Positions 26,401-33,780 of a DNA stretch of 35,601 bases are shown piece after piece. Position numbers and translations under genes: made by a program. This DNA comes from UMGS75 sp964507405 (GTDB lineage Bacteria; Bacillota_I; Bacilli_A; ML615J-28; CAG-313). Each line of letters starts with the position of its first letter. The stretch's first letter is position 1. The notes below the pieces were generated by a model. The model saw only the letters and a program-made list of their open reading frames with translations. It was not told where the DNA came from and did not search any database. Where the stretch lies: positions 1 to 35,601 of the forward strand of contig CAZDPJ010000013.1 of the NCBI GenBank assembly GCA_964507405.1. Reading direction: 5' to 3'.

Positions 26401-26917
26401 TAATTTAGGGGTTTATTATGTTGAACAAACAATTGGTACGTTAGTATATAAACCAATAACTTCAACAAATAATGAAAACTATGAAATGGAAATTGATGAA
26501 AATTACTTTTTAAATACTGAACCATATCGTAGTAAATATAAAGCATTAAATGCATATTTCTTAAATGTAATGAATACAACCTATACATCATATAATAAGA
26601 ATTATAAACCAACCAGTGCCGGCAAAGTACAAATATTCTTTAGATTCCATCAATGGCAAAAAGGAACTAATATCGCATCATTTAACACACTTCCTGTTAA
26701 ATATGAAACCAAAATAATAGAAGTTACTAATTTGGTAATGCCTACACTTAATTTAAAATATACAATTAATGATGAACTATCTCTTGAAGTACCAAGTTGT
26801 GATGGTTATACATTTGAAGGATGGTATAAAGAAGCTGAATGTATAAATAAGGTCACTAATATTTATAAAGGGACATATGGTGATTTAAAATTATACGCTA
26901 AATGGATTAAAAATTAA
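23450..26917 (+). CDS. InlB-repeat lipoprotein with glycerophosphodiester phosphodiesterase domain
   Basis: This 1155-residue protein is exported as a lipoprotein (lipobox LNSC, C20). In order: an InlB-like repeat (about 28-95), two nearly identical 63-residue InlB repeats (102-228), an InlB repeat split by a ~150-residue insertion (225-425), a Big2 Ig-like domain (428-508), a DUF5011-like Ig domain (512-598), a GDPD domain (600-855), an InlB repeat (862-920), and a second split InlB repeat ending GYTFEGWYKE (920-1155). GDPD residues present are H606, E633, D635, H648-D649 and the ELK lysine K705. However, the HR pair typical of the family reads HA (A607). The expected activity is hydrolysis of glycerophosphodiesters, possibly from lipids or teichoic acids outside the cell. 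The missing arginine makes activity uncertain. A cre site upstream suggests carbon control. Confidence 0.87.
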   Translation: MKKRIYLYLLVLPMLLLNSCVKPRIEFKFNLNKDETLKGTPSVIELYDPIINGVENVLCEKEGYNFLGWSLDGKTLLTDADYAEEYTITLKPIFEKTSDVKTYKVTFKVSGMDDIVLKYKTGEKIIVPSISKEGYKFIGFDQEVPSVMGTSDLEFTAIFEEIINEYTVTFKVKGIDDIVLKYKTGEKIIVPSISKEGYKFIGFDQEVPSVMGTSNLVFNAMFKANYYEINYNYVEGMWPTRSASSTEELLNELLTDFYYYLESSDDLESFIKGSDGKYASGLWYNSRSKLYMAEVKDEKSDATCFINDSRYYHKWINFFNELDKIVTEINAAQSLWNSTYVGIIRIYEICDSNVRYTEEQLQRIKDSLKLEKEPVTRYKPGEEVELLELSLNDGRQFLGWYLGEEKITKITSDMRGDLNLVAKWSNPIYPTSLYINNPVNSLDKNASYTLDISILPTNTTHPELVYESSNEEVATIKNGVINTLKYGSVVITIYSKYAPSVKQKFSLEVFPDISNDLPVIYISYDTSEILVVNVNEDVDIRKGIKAYDKTDKDLTNKITVDDSGVDYENAGVYKIKYQVTDKDANTCTLERTVKVVEPSELIFIGHAGSYLGIMNTEEAFLNGILVKGYKALECDVKQTKDGVFVTCHDNDFNGVDLASTNYQDLVNVVKTQTRGGVSYSSKICTFERYLEICKEYGVIAVVELKSSKGITNSDQSRMGDLMKVISDKGMLDKVIFLGSQYKCLEWVRNNGYDYIPCQYLVNSIESETIFERCVNWNFDVSFNISYDNSTEWIERYHDMGLKVSSYTFNQYTSASTLQDWINKGVDYVTCDVLTEKDVKLPTYEDDNLPEYHVVFKNYDGTVLKESVIKEGKKAFAPSAPSVNGYKFIGWDTDFSSIKSNLVVNALFEIEEYTISYESNLVEVTTYTWKDKEEFLSEFYNDWFTWIKNNAGSRSGITFDGKTYTVKMNTSTYGTVTFDNVQEMRNLGVYYVEQTIGTLVYKPITSTNNENYEMEIDENYFLNTEPYRSKYKALNAYFLNVMNTTYTSYNKNYKPTSAGKVQIFFRFHQWQKGTNIASFNTLPVKYETKIIEVTNLVMPTLNLKYTINDELSLEVPSCDGYTFEGWYKEAECINKVTNIYKGTYGDLKLYAKWIKN
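23795..24087 (+). repeat. 104-base exact direct repeat at 189-base period
   Basis: Bases 23795-23898 recur without a mismatch at 23984-24087. They lie in the second and third InlB repeats of the GDPD lipoprotein, in the same frame (period 63 codons). The flanks of each repeat unit have diverged, so the identical block looks like recent duplication or gene conversion. Confidence 0.92.
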
Positions 26918-26920
26918 ATA

Positions 26921-26967
26921 AAAAAAGAGAATTAGGTGAAAATTCATTTAATTCTCTTTTATTTTTT
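26921..26967 (+). terminator. Terminator after the GDPD lipoprotein gene
   Basis: AAAGAGAATTA (26923-26933) pairs with TAATTCTCTTT. An inner stem GGTGAA/TTCATT extends the hairpin, and T-rich sequence follows to 26967. Confidence 0.85.
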
Positions 26968-26995
26968 GTGTAAAAATATTGCATAAAAATATAAT
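26966..26995 (+). promoter_or_regulatory. Candidate promoter of the AAA ATPase remnant
   Basis: TTGTGT (26966-26971) and TATAAT (26990-26995) are spaced by 18 bases, just before the pseudogene. It overlaps the T tail of the preceding terminator. Confidence 0.45.
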
Positions 26996-27018
26996 ATAAT
27001 AATAATTTAAGTGCTAGT

Positions 27019-27979
27019 ATGATTTTAAATTTAAAATTTCAAAATGTTTATGTTTTTTTAAAGAAGTAGCATTATCTTTTGAAGCGAAGATGCAAACAAA
27101 TAATTTATTAATAACATTTATAGTGAAAATAACTGTAATGTTTAAAAAACAATGTGTTTATATGGACAAAATAATACTTGAAAAACTAAGTTTATTCAGT
27201 GTATTAAAATAATTAGATCTGTCATGTTAAATGAAAAATATATGATTTTACCTAATTGGTTTAATGAAAGGAAATAATTATTAGTTTTAGCGATAAAATC
27301 GATATAATAGATATGAATATTCCACCTATCGAAAATACTATTGATATGTTAAAATATCAAAGTAAATTATAAAGTAAAGTTGTTGAATTTATAAAAAATA
27401 CGGTTTTATATTTAGATGATTATAAATATGATGATAATATTCAATTTCTAGACACATCTTTTCAAAAAGACAAAAGTTCATTTTTTAAAGAAGAAATTAA
27501 CACTATACCAAGTTCGGAATTAGATCAATTAAAATTAGTATCATTCTATAAAGGAAAAGATGTACCAAGTATTATTTTTGATTACATAAAAAAATAGCAT
27601 CTCTTGTTGGAAATATTATAAATACAATTGAAAATAATCGAATATTAATTATTGATGAAATGGATAGTAGTTTACATTATAAATTAACTAGGTCAATAGT
27701 TAATATGTTTAGTAATGAATTAAATGAAAAATCTCATTTATTTGTACTGTACATGATATCAATTTATTAGATTTAAAAAAATTGTTTAGAAAAGAACAAA
27801 TAGCATTTATTGATAAAGATAAAGATTGTGTTAAAATTTACAGATTATCTTCTTTTTCAGCTGCAGATGGTATAAGGGATACTACTGATATAATTGAAAA
27901 ATATAAAAAAGGTAATCTTGGTGCGATTCCTCATCCTGATTTATATAGTGTTCTTTGGAGAACTGTTAATGATAAATAA
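27019..27979 (+). pseudogene. Decayed AAA ATPase (COG1106-like ATP-binding protein)
   Basis: Stitching frames together gives the outline of an AAA/SMC-like ATPase: MILNLKFQN start; a Walker A that reads YGQNNT-stop-KTKF (TGA at 27179-27181 where glycine GGA is expected); a middle segment VSFYKGKDVPSIIF; Walker B ILIIDEMDSSLH around 27645-27680; a H-loop VHD near 27755; and a C-terminal end LGAIPHPDLYSVLWRTVND. Lesions include a frameshift near the T run at about 27053-27060, an in-frame TAA at 27275-27277, a frameshift at the A7 run 27588-27594 and another near 27745. Only the last 65 codons remain open. The intact family often occurs in defence or toxin-antitoxin-like modules (for example with RloB partners); no partner gene survives here. 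Confidence 0.85.
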
Positions 27980-28003
27980 ATCTTTAGGTATTTTGTATTA
28001 CAA

Positions 28004-28032
28004 TTGAAAATAATGAAGAAAAATGCTATAAT
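28004..28032 (+). promoter_or_regulatory. Strong sigma-A promoter of the 28052-32295 genes
   Basis: TTGAAA (28004-28009), a 17-base spacer and TATAAT (28027-28032) with TGC extended -10 (28024-28026) lie 20 bases before the GTG start of the membrane protein gene. Confidence 0.8.
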
Positions 28033-28051
28033 AAATAACTGAGGCGATATT

Positions 28052-28846
28052 GTGAATTTATTAGATAATATATTTTCATGGAAAACTAATTTTTTTAAAA
28101 ATAATATAATATTTCAATTAGTTATTATTCTTATTACAATTGGTATCATCTTTTTAGTAATTAGAAATGTAAAGAACTTTGACCAAAAATCAATAGATAT
28201 GATTGTTTTTAAATTTGGTATTGTTTTCTTAGTATTAGAAATATATAAACAATTATTTTATAATGTATTTAATGATAGAACTGGATACGATTGGGGTATA
28301 TTTCCTTTTCAATTATGTTCTACGCCATTATATGTTTGTTTGATAGCACCCTTTACTAAGGGGAAAGTTAAAAATGCATTTTATATTTATCTTTCAACTT
28401 ATTGTATGTTAGGGGGGGCATCAGTACTTGTTTTCCCAGATTCAGTTATTGTTGAAGAAATAACAATTACTTTTCAATCATTAATTTGGCATTCTAGTAT
28501 GGTTATTTTGGCATGTTATTTAATTTATGTTAATCAATATGGCAAAAATTTAAAAGAATTAGTACCAGGTATAATTGTATTCTTAATTGTTGTAATTATG
28601 GCGATTTGTATGAATTATGTATTTGAAGTTTTTAAACAACATTATGGATTAACTAATTATTTTAATATGTTTTTTATTAGTCCATATTATGAATGCAATA
28701 TTATTTTTTATTCCATTATTTGGAATGCCACTAATTGGTATGTAAGTGTTGTAACTTATATTTTAGGACTTACTTTAGGTTCTATGATTATATGGGAATT
28801 AGCTCATCTAAGATTTAAACAAGAAGAAGTAAAAGGAAGTGAATAA
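28052..28846 (+). CDS. YwaF-like (TIGR02206) integral membrane protein
   Basis: This 264-residue protein has about seven membrane helices and the FPFQLCSTPLYV motif (near residues 87-98) that resembles the PLHLC block of the TIGR02206/YwaF family, whose function is unknown. The start is a GTG with GAGG 7 bases upstream and a very good promoter before it. It ends 2 bases before the SDR gene, so they are co-transcribed. Family assignment is by motif and topology only. Confidence 0.72.
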   Translation: MNLLDNIFSWKTNFFKNNIIFQLVIILITIGIIFLVIRNVKNFDQKSIDMIVFKFGIVFLVLEIYKQLFYNVFNDRTGYDWGIFPFQLCSTPLYVCLIAPFTKGKVKNAFYIYLSTYCMLGGASVLVFPDSVIVEEITITFQSLIWHSSMVILACYLIYVNQYGKNLKELVPGIIVFLIVVIMAICMNYVFEVFKQHYGLTNYFNMFFISPYYECNIIFYSIIWNATNWYVSVVTYILGLTLGSMIIWELAHLRFKQEEVKGSE

Positions 28847-28848
28847 AC

Positions 28849-29787
28849 ATGGCATATGTAGTTACAGGTTGTACTGGTCATATTGGAAATAATTTAGTTA
28901 GATATTTGATTAGTCAAAATGAAAAAGTAAGAGTATTAGTAAGACGTATTGATAAGTCGATTGAAAATCTTAATGTTGAATATGTTATTGGTGATATTTT
29001 TAATCAAGAATTTTTAGAAAAAAACATATTTGAAAATGATATTGTTATTCATCTTGCTGGAATAATTGATATAAAAAATAAACTTGGCAAAGAAACATAT
29101 GCAATTAATTATTTAGGTACTAAAACAATTACTGATGTATGTATAAATAAAAAAGTTGCTCATTACATATATTGTAGTAGTGTTGACGCAATATATAAAG
29201 AAACGGAATCAGAAGTAATTAAAGAACCTACGAAGATGGAGTGTGATAAGTTTAAATGGAATTATCCAAAAACTAAAGCCCTTGCGACGAAGTATGTTCT
29301 TGATAAAATGGAAGATAGTAATATTACGATATCGATAGTTTATCCATCGGCGGTATTTGGAATTAATGACTATAAACCTTCATATGTAGGTAAAGTTATA
29401 TGTGATGCTTTAAAAGGAAAAATGGAATTTGGTGTTAAAGGTGGATATAATTTTATTGATGTTTTAGATGTAGTTAAAGCCATTTATAAAGCATCTTTAT
29501 TAAAGGAAAATGGTAGTTATATTTTATCTGGTAATAATGTTACTGTTTTTGAAATGTATGAAGCTATTAATAAAGCAATTGGAAAAAAACGAAAAATATG
29601 GAAAATACCACTATTTATTGCTAAAATGGCAATTCCTTTCGTTCCTTATTTATCTAATTTTACCTTTTTAACCTTACTTGAAAATCATAATTATGATAAT
29701 ACTGAAGCAGTTAATAAATTAGGACTTGATATAAAACCATTTGAAGAAAGTATAAAAGAAACAGTCGAATGGTTTAAAAATAGATAG
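28849..29787 (+). CDS. Extended SDR, NAD-dependent epimerase/dehydratase-like
   Basis: This 312-residue Rossmann-fold protein has the nucleotide-binding motif TGCTGHIG at residues 6-13, a VIGDI segment, HLAGI near 66 and a YPKTK (YxxxK) active site around residue 140. This is the layout of extended short-chain dehydrogenases such as dihydroflavonol-reductase-like and sugar-epimerase-like enzymes. The substrate cannot be told from sequence. The ribosome site AAGGAAG lies at the end of the preceding gene, and the next gene starts 9 bases later, so it is the middle of a three-gene unit. A C-terminal hydrophobic stretch (IPLFIAKMAIPFVPYL) might contact the membrane. Confidence 0.85.
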   Translation: MAYVVTGCTGHIGNNLVRYLISQNEKVRVLVRRIDKSIENLNVEYVIGDIFNQEFLEKNIFENDIVIHLAGIIDIKNKLGKETYAINYLGTKTITDVCINKKVAHYIYCSSVDAIYKETESEVIKEPTKMECDKFKWNYPKTKALATKYVLDKMEDSNITISIVYPSAVFGINDYKPSYVGKVICDALKGKMEFGVKGGYNFIDVLDVVKAIYKASLLKENGSYILSGNNVTVFEMYEAINKAIGKKRKIWKIPLFIAKMAIPFVPYLSNFTFLTLLENHNYDNTEAVNKLGLDIKPFEESIKETVEWFKNR

Positions 29788-29796
29788 GAGAACAAT

Positions 29797-32295
29797 ATGA
29801 AAAGAAAAAAGTTATTATTAGTTTTTGTTTTATTTATAACAATTAGTTTTACTAGTTGTTTAAAAACAATTATTCCTTCTCAAGAAGATTATGTATTTGA
29901 TTCACAAATTTATGAATATGATGGTGAAGTTAAATCATTAGAATTAGAAGGACGCATACCTAATGGATTTGATGTAAAGTATACAAATAATGATCACTCT
30001 GAAATTGGTAATCATGAAGTTTTAGCTGAAGTTTACAACACAAGTACTGATGAGGTGCTGTTTACTAAAACAGCTACTTTAATGATTTATTTTGATGAAT
30101 ATGAATTTGAAAATACTACTTATAAGTTTGATGGTTATAGTCATAGTATTAATTTTGTTGCTGAGTTACCTAGTTTTGTTGAAGTTATATATGAAAATAA
30201 TGAACAGTCAGCTCCTGGCAACTATTTAGTTAAAGCTATTTTAAAAAATCATAAAACAGGTACGATTGATGGTGAATTTACAACAAAGCTTGATATCGTT
30301 GGAAGTATGTATTTAGAAAGTAAAACCTTTATCGTTGATGGAAATCCTCATTCACTTGAGTTAATTTATTCAGGTGATGAAGAACTTGATATTGTATATG
30401 TTGGAAATAATCAAACTGAAGCAGGTAAATATTATGTTACTGCCAAGTTAATTGATGATAAAGGACTAGTTTATGAAGAATTCTATGGAATTATGACTTT
30501 AGATAATCCGACAAATGAAGAATTTGAATCATTTATTGATGAAGTATTTGTCTTATTATTTGAAGGTGATCAAATGTCAATTAATAGTTTCTTTAAAGAT
30601 TATGAGTCATTTGGCCTAACTCATCAAGAAGCAAGTCTTGTATCTTATGATCCAAGTATCATATATGAAGAAAGTATGAAAGAAGTACAAAGTATCATTG
30701 ATGAATTACATGAATTTGAAAATAGTAATTTAAGTTTTGAACAACTTGATACATATGAAATTGTCGATCGTTACTTAACTAATATAGTAGATGTTACAGC
30801 TGATATGAGTTTTATGACTAATTCATATTTAGGATCTTATCTTGGTTATCAATGTGAATTACCTTTATTACTTGCTGAATACAAAATTAGATGTGAACAA
30901 GATATAATTGATGTAATTAGTTATTTAGAATCATCAGTTCCTTGTTTTGAGTCTTATTATCAATTTGCATGTGACCAAGCTGAACATGGATATCCGCTAA
31001 CTAATGATACAATTGATGGCATTTTAACTCAATGTGAAAATTTTGCTAAACTTGGTTCTAATAATTTTTTAATTGAAATATTTAATGAAAAAATTGATGA
31101 ATTAGATTTTGAAACAAAGTTTGATACTAAAGCATCATATAAAGAAAAAATTAAAAACTTAATTATTTCAGATTTAACAAATGCATATCAATATATTATT
31201 GACAATCTACCTTCATTAAAAGATAAAGCAAAGACTAGTGGTAGTCTTGCGACATTTGGTGAAGAAGGTAAAAAATACTATCAAATTATGTTAGAAAGTG
31301 TATTAGGTATTAAAGATATATCTATTTCTAAAGTTCTTAATTATGCATTGGAACGTTATAATAAAATGGCTAGTGAATATAATGAAAAATATACTACTGC
31401 AATTGATTCTTTTTCAACAAGTGAGAAAAAAGAATTTATATCATATTTCGCTGGTAATAATAAACCATTCTCTAATATTGAACTTGAAGATTTACTTAAT
31501 GAATTTAGAAATTTATCAACTACTATCGTGCCATCATTAGAAGAAGTACCTAATATTAGTTTAAAATATGTACCTGATGCATTAAAAGATAATTTTAGCC
31601 CAGCCGCATACTTTTTATCTCCTCTTGATGAAACTAAAAATGAGTCGGTATATATTAATCCTAGTTATTTAGATGATTATGATTACATCTTTACGACACT
31701 TGCCCATGAAGGATATCCTGGACATTTGTATCAAACAGTTTACACCAAGAACTTAAATATAAATAAAATTAGACAAATAATAAGATGTAATGGATATGTT
31801 GAAGGTTGGGCAACATATGTTGAAAATAAAGCATATAGTTTTGCTTGTAATTATAATTATACAAGTAAAGCAGCTCAATTATATATTGAGTTACTATCAA
31901 TAAATAGTCGTGCTAATTTAATTATGCAAGCAATTCTTGATATTTATGCAAATTATGTGTGTAATAATATCACTGAATTTGGACAAGTATTTAATACTTT
32001 ACTTGGATATTATGATTCCGAAACAGTGAAATTAATCTATCAACAATTAATATCTACACCAACTAATACTTGTATGTATGCAATATCAGGAGAAATTTTA
32101 TTATCATTACATGAATATGTGGAAAATAGTTTACATGATAGTTTCGATGAAGTAGCGTTTAATAAAGTATTATTAGATTGTGGTTCTGCACCTCTTGATT
32201 TAGTAATTGATAATGTTAATGAATATATAAAAGATTTTTACTTTAGTGGTGGTGAAATTGATAGATATAAACCTATTGATTTAGATTTAAAATAA
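29797..32295 (+). CDS. DUF885-type zinc metallopeptidase lipoprotein with MBG-like repeats
   Basis: This 832-residue protein is exported as a lipoprotein (lipobox FTSC, C21). Three adhesive MBG-like repeats, each beginning with a Y-x-Y/F-DG pattern, span about residues 28-245. The remainder matches DUF885, a family of gluzincin-like metallo-carboxypeptidases. Its metal motif is HEGYPGH at residues 637-643, and the downstream EGWATY block starts at E669. It should act on peptides outside the cell; the actual substrate is unknown. It is the last gene of the operon from the 28004 promoter, with AGGAG as ribosome site, and a terminator follows immediately. Confidence 0.86.
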   Translation: MKRKKLLLVFVLFITISFTSCLKTIIPSQEDYVFDSQIYEYDGEVKSLELEGRIPNGFDVKYTNNDHSEIGNHEVLAEVYNTSTDEVLFTKTATLMIYFDEYEFENTTYKFDGYSHSINFVAELPSFVEVIYENNEQSAPGNYLVKAILKNHKTGTIDGEFTTKLDIVGSMYLESKTFIVDGNPHSLELIYSGDEELDIVYVGNNQTEAGKYYVTAKLIDDKGLVYEEFYGIMTLDNPTNEEFESFIDEVFVLLFEGDQMSINSFFKDYESFGLTHQEASLVSYDPSIIYEESMKEVQSIIDELHEFENSNLSFEQLDTYEIVDRYLTNIVDVTADMSFMTNSYLGSYLGYQCELPLLLAEYKIRCEQDIIDVISYLESSVPCFESYYQFACDQAEHGYPLTNDTIDGILTQCENFAKLGSNNFLIEIFNEKIDELDFETKFDTKASYKEKIKNLIISDLTNAYQYIIDNLPSLKDKAKTSGSLATFGEEGKKYYQIMLESVLGIKDISISKVLNYALERYNKMASEYNEKYTTAIDSFSTSEKKEFISYFAGNNKPFSNIELEDLLNEFRNLSTTIVPSLEEVPNISLKYVPDALKDNFSPAAYFLSPLDETKNESVYINPSYLDDYDYIFTTLAHEGYPGHLYQTVYTKNLNINKIRQIIRCNGYVEGWATYVENKAYSFACNYNYTSKAAQLYIELLSINSRANLIMQAILDIYANYVCNNITEFGQVFNTLLGYYDSETVKLIYQQLISTPTNTCMYAISGEILLSLHEYVENSLHDSFDEVAFNKVLLDCGSAPLDLVIDNVNEYIKDFYFSGGEIDRYKPIDLDLK

Positions 32296-32298
32296 AAG

Positions 32299-32323
32299 TT
32301 ACGAGTTTTCTCGTAATTTTTTT
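32299..32323 (+). terminator. Terminator after the DUF885 gene
   Basis: TTACGAG (32299-32305) pairs with CTCGTAA (32310-32316) around a TTTT loop, followed by seven T. Confidence 0.85.
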
Positions 32324-32327
32324 ATAT

Positions 32328-32364
32328 AAAAAAACTTCTAATAAAAGTTTACCTTTATTAGAAG
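32328..32364 (-). terminator. Terminator of the hpt-udk operon
   Basis: On the minus strand an 11-bp perfect stem (32335-32345 with 32354-32364, CTTCTAATAAA/TTTATTAGAAG) is followed by seven T (complement of 32328-32334). The two convergent operons thus have separate terminators side by side. Confidence 0.88.
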
Positions 32365-32370
32365 CTAAAA

Positions 32371-32991
32371 TTATTTTTTTAATAAATCATGGATTTTTGT
32401 AACAATAAAATCTAAAGCAACTGTATTATGACCACCTTCAGGGATAATTAAGTCAGCAAAGACTTTTGAAGGCTCAACAAAGGCGTGATGCATTGGTCTA
32501 ACTGTATTTAGATATTGATTAACAACTGAATCAAGGGATCTTTTACGGTCAACTAAGTCACGTTCTAGTCTTCGGATAAATCTAATATCATCTGGTGTAT
32601 CAACAAATATTTTAATATCTAGACAGTTTCTAACCTCAGGGATTGCGAAAGTCATAATACCTTCAATAATGATAACATCACCTGGAATTATTTTTTCAGT
32701 TTTGCTTGATCTATTTGATACAACAAAATCATAAATTGGTTTATTTATAGTATTACCACTTTGTAATTTTTTTAAATCGGAAACTAGTAAAGCTGTATCA
32801 TATGAGTCAGGATGGTCAAAGTTTTTGTGTCCTTGTTCATCTAATGGAATATTTGGAAATTCTTTATAATAGTCATCCATTCGTATTAGTGATACAGTTC
32901 CATGATTTTTTGTTTCTTCATATATTTTTTGGGCAATTGTAGTTTTACCGGATGCGGTACCCCCAGCAATGCCTATAATTGTTGGTTTCAT
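32371..32991 (-). CDS. udk: Uridine kinase
   Basis: This 206-residue P-loop kinase phosphorylates uridine and cytidine in pyrimidine salvage. Walker A is GGTASGKTT (G10 to T18). The DDYYKEFPNIPLDEQGHKNFDHPDS block is the nucleoside-binding signature, VIIEGIM is the Walker B region, and RRLERDLVDRKRS is the lid. The length is normal. It overlaps hpt by 4 bases. Confidence 0.95.
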   Translation of the reverse strand: MKPTIIGIAGGTASGKTTIAQKIYEETKNHGTVSLIRMDDYYKEFPNIPLDEQGHKNFDHPDSYDTALLVSDLKKLQSGNTINKPIYDFVVSNRSSKTEKIIPGDVIIIEGIMTFAIPEVRNCLDIKIFVDTPDDIRFIRRLERDLVDRKRSLDSVVNQYLNTVRPMHHAFVEPSKVFADLIIPEGGHNTVALDFIVTKIHDLLKK

Positions 32992-33530
32992 TTATTGTAT
33001 ACCTCTTCCTTTAAGATACCAATATATGGAAGATTACGATAAACTTGTTCATAATCTAATCCAAACCCTACTAAGAATAATTTAGGAACCGTAAACCCGA
33101 CATATTTAGGAGTAATGTCAGTTACTTTTCTAGATACTGGTTTATCAAGTAAAGTAACAATTTCAATGCTTTTAGGTTTTCTTTCCCATAATTGTGGAAT
33201 GATATGGTGAAGAGTAAGACCTGTGTCTACGATATCTTCAACAATGATTACATCACGATTACAAATATCAGTTCCTAAGTCTTTTACAATCTCTACTTTT
33301 CCTGAACTTTCAGTACCACCAAAATAACTATTAACATCCATAAAATCATATTCTAGTTCTATTTCCATGTTTTTCATTAATTCAGCAAGAAATGGTACAC
33401 AACCTCTTAGTAATCCTACAAGGACTGGACATTTTCCTTGATAGTCATTTGTTAAGATTTTTCCAAGTTCTTTACATTTTACAGCGATGTCTTGTTCTGA
33501 AACAATTATTTCTTTAATGTCTTTATGCAT
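32988..33530 (-). CDS. hpt: Hypoxanthine-guanine phosphoribosyltransferase
   Basis: This 180-residue enzyme converts hypoxanthine or guanine and PRPP to IMP or GMP. The PRPP motif is VIIVEDIVDTGLT at residues 94-106, with D99 and D102. An earlier block VGLLRGCVPFLAEL carries the PPi loop. I start at 33530, because GGAGGT (33540-33535 on the minus strand) lies just upstream of that ATG; the further ATG at 33542 overlaps this ribosome site. An extended -10, TGATATAAT (complement of 33552-33560), lies upstream. Together with deoD and the riboswitch at 9641 it is part of a purine-salvage theme in the window. Confidence 0.95.
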   Translation of the reverse strand: MHKDIKEIIVSEQDIAVKCKELGKILTNDYQGKCPVLVGLLRGCVPFLAELMKNMEIELEYDFMDVNSYFGGTESSGKVEIVKDLGTDICNRDVIIVEDIVDTGLTLHHIIPQLWERKPKSIEIVTLLDKPVSRKVTDITPKYVGFTVPKLFLVGFGLDYEQVYRNLPYIGILKEEVYNK

Positions 33531-33621
33531 AGTTACCTCCATAACAAATAAATTATATCATATTATGAAATAAAAGAAAAGTATTATAATAATAAATACG
33601 ATTTCATTGATTGTCATTCGT

Positions 33622-33650
33622 TTGATTTTTTAGGGGTAATATGCTATAAT
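33622..33650 (+). promoter_or_regulatory. Promoter of tRNA-Ser/gltX/tRNA-Glu
   Basis: TTGATT (33622-33627), a 17-base spacer and TATAAT (33645-33650) with TGC extended -10. Transcription would begin a few bases before the tRNA at 33660. Confidence 0.8.
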
Positions 33651-33659
33651 ATTCAAAGT

Positions 33660-33750
33660 GGAAGAATACCCAAGTGGTTGAAGGGGCTGGCTTGGAAAGC
33701 TAGTAGATCGGTAACACGGTGCGAGGGTTCAAATCCCTTTTCTTCCGCCA
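33660..33750 (+). tRNA. tRNA-Ser (anticodon GGA)
   Basis: This is a 91-base cloverleaf with the long variable arm of serine tRNAs. The acceptor GGAAGAA pairs fully with TTCTTCC; the anticodon loop TTGGAAA sits in a CTGGC/GCTAG stem; the T loop is TTCAAAT. Discriminator G and CCA are encoded. It reads UCC and UCU codons. Confidence 0.97.
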
Positions 33751-33780
33751 TTAAAATTTATTTAGAAAGTAGTGAATAAC

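Noticed and set aside
27179..27181. TGA read as tryptophan (mycoplasma code) to rescue the ATPase
   Set aside because: Other genes in the window end at TGA in ATGA overlaps, and the Walker A position requires glycine, not tryptophan; further frameshifts also remain.
27782..27979. A 65-codon open frame that could be called as a small gene
   Set aside because: Its product continues the C-terminal end of the broken AAA ATPase in frame order, and there is no ribosome binding site; it is part of the pseudogene.
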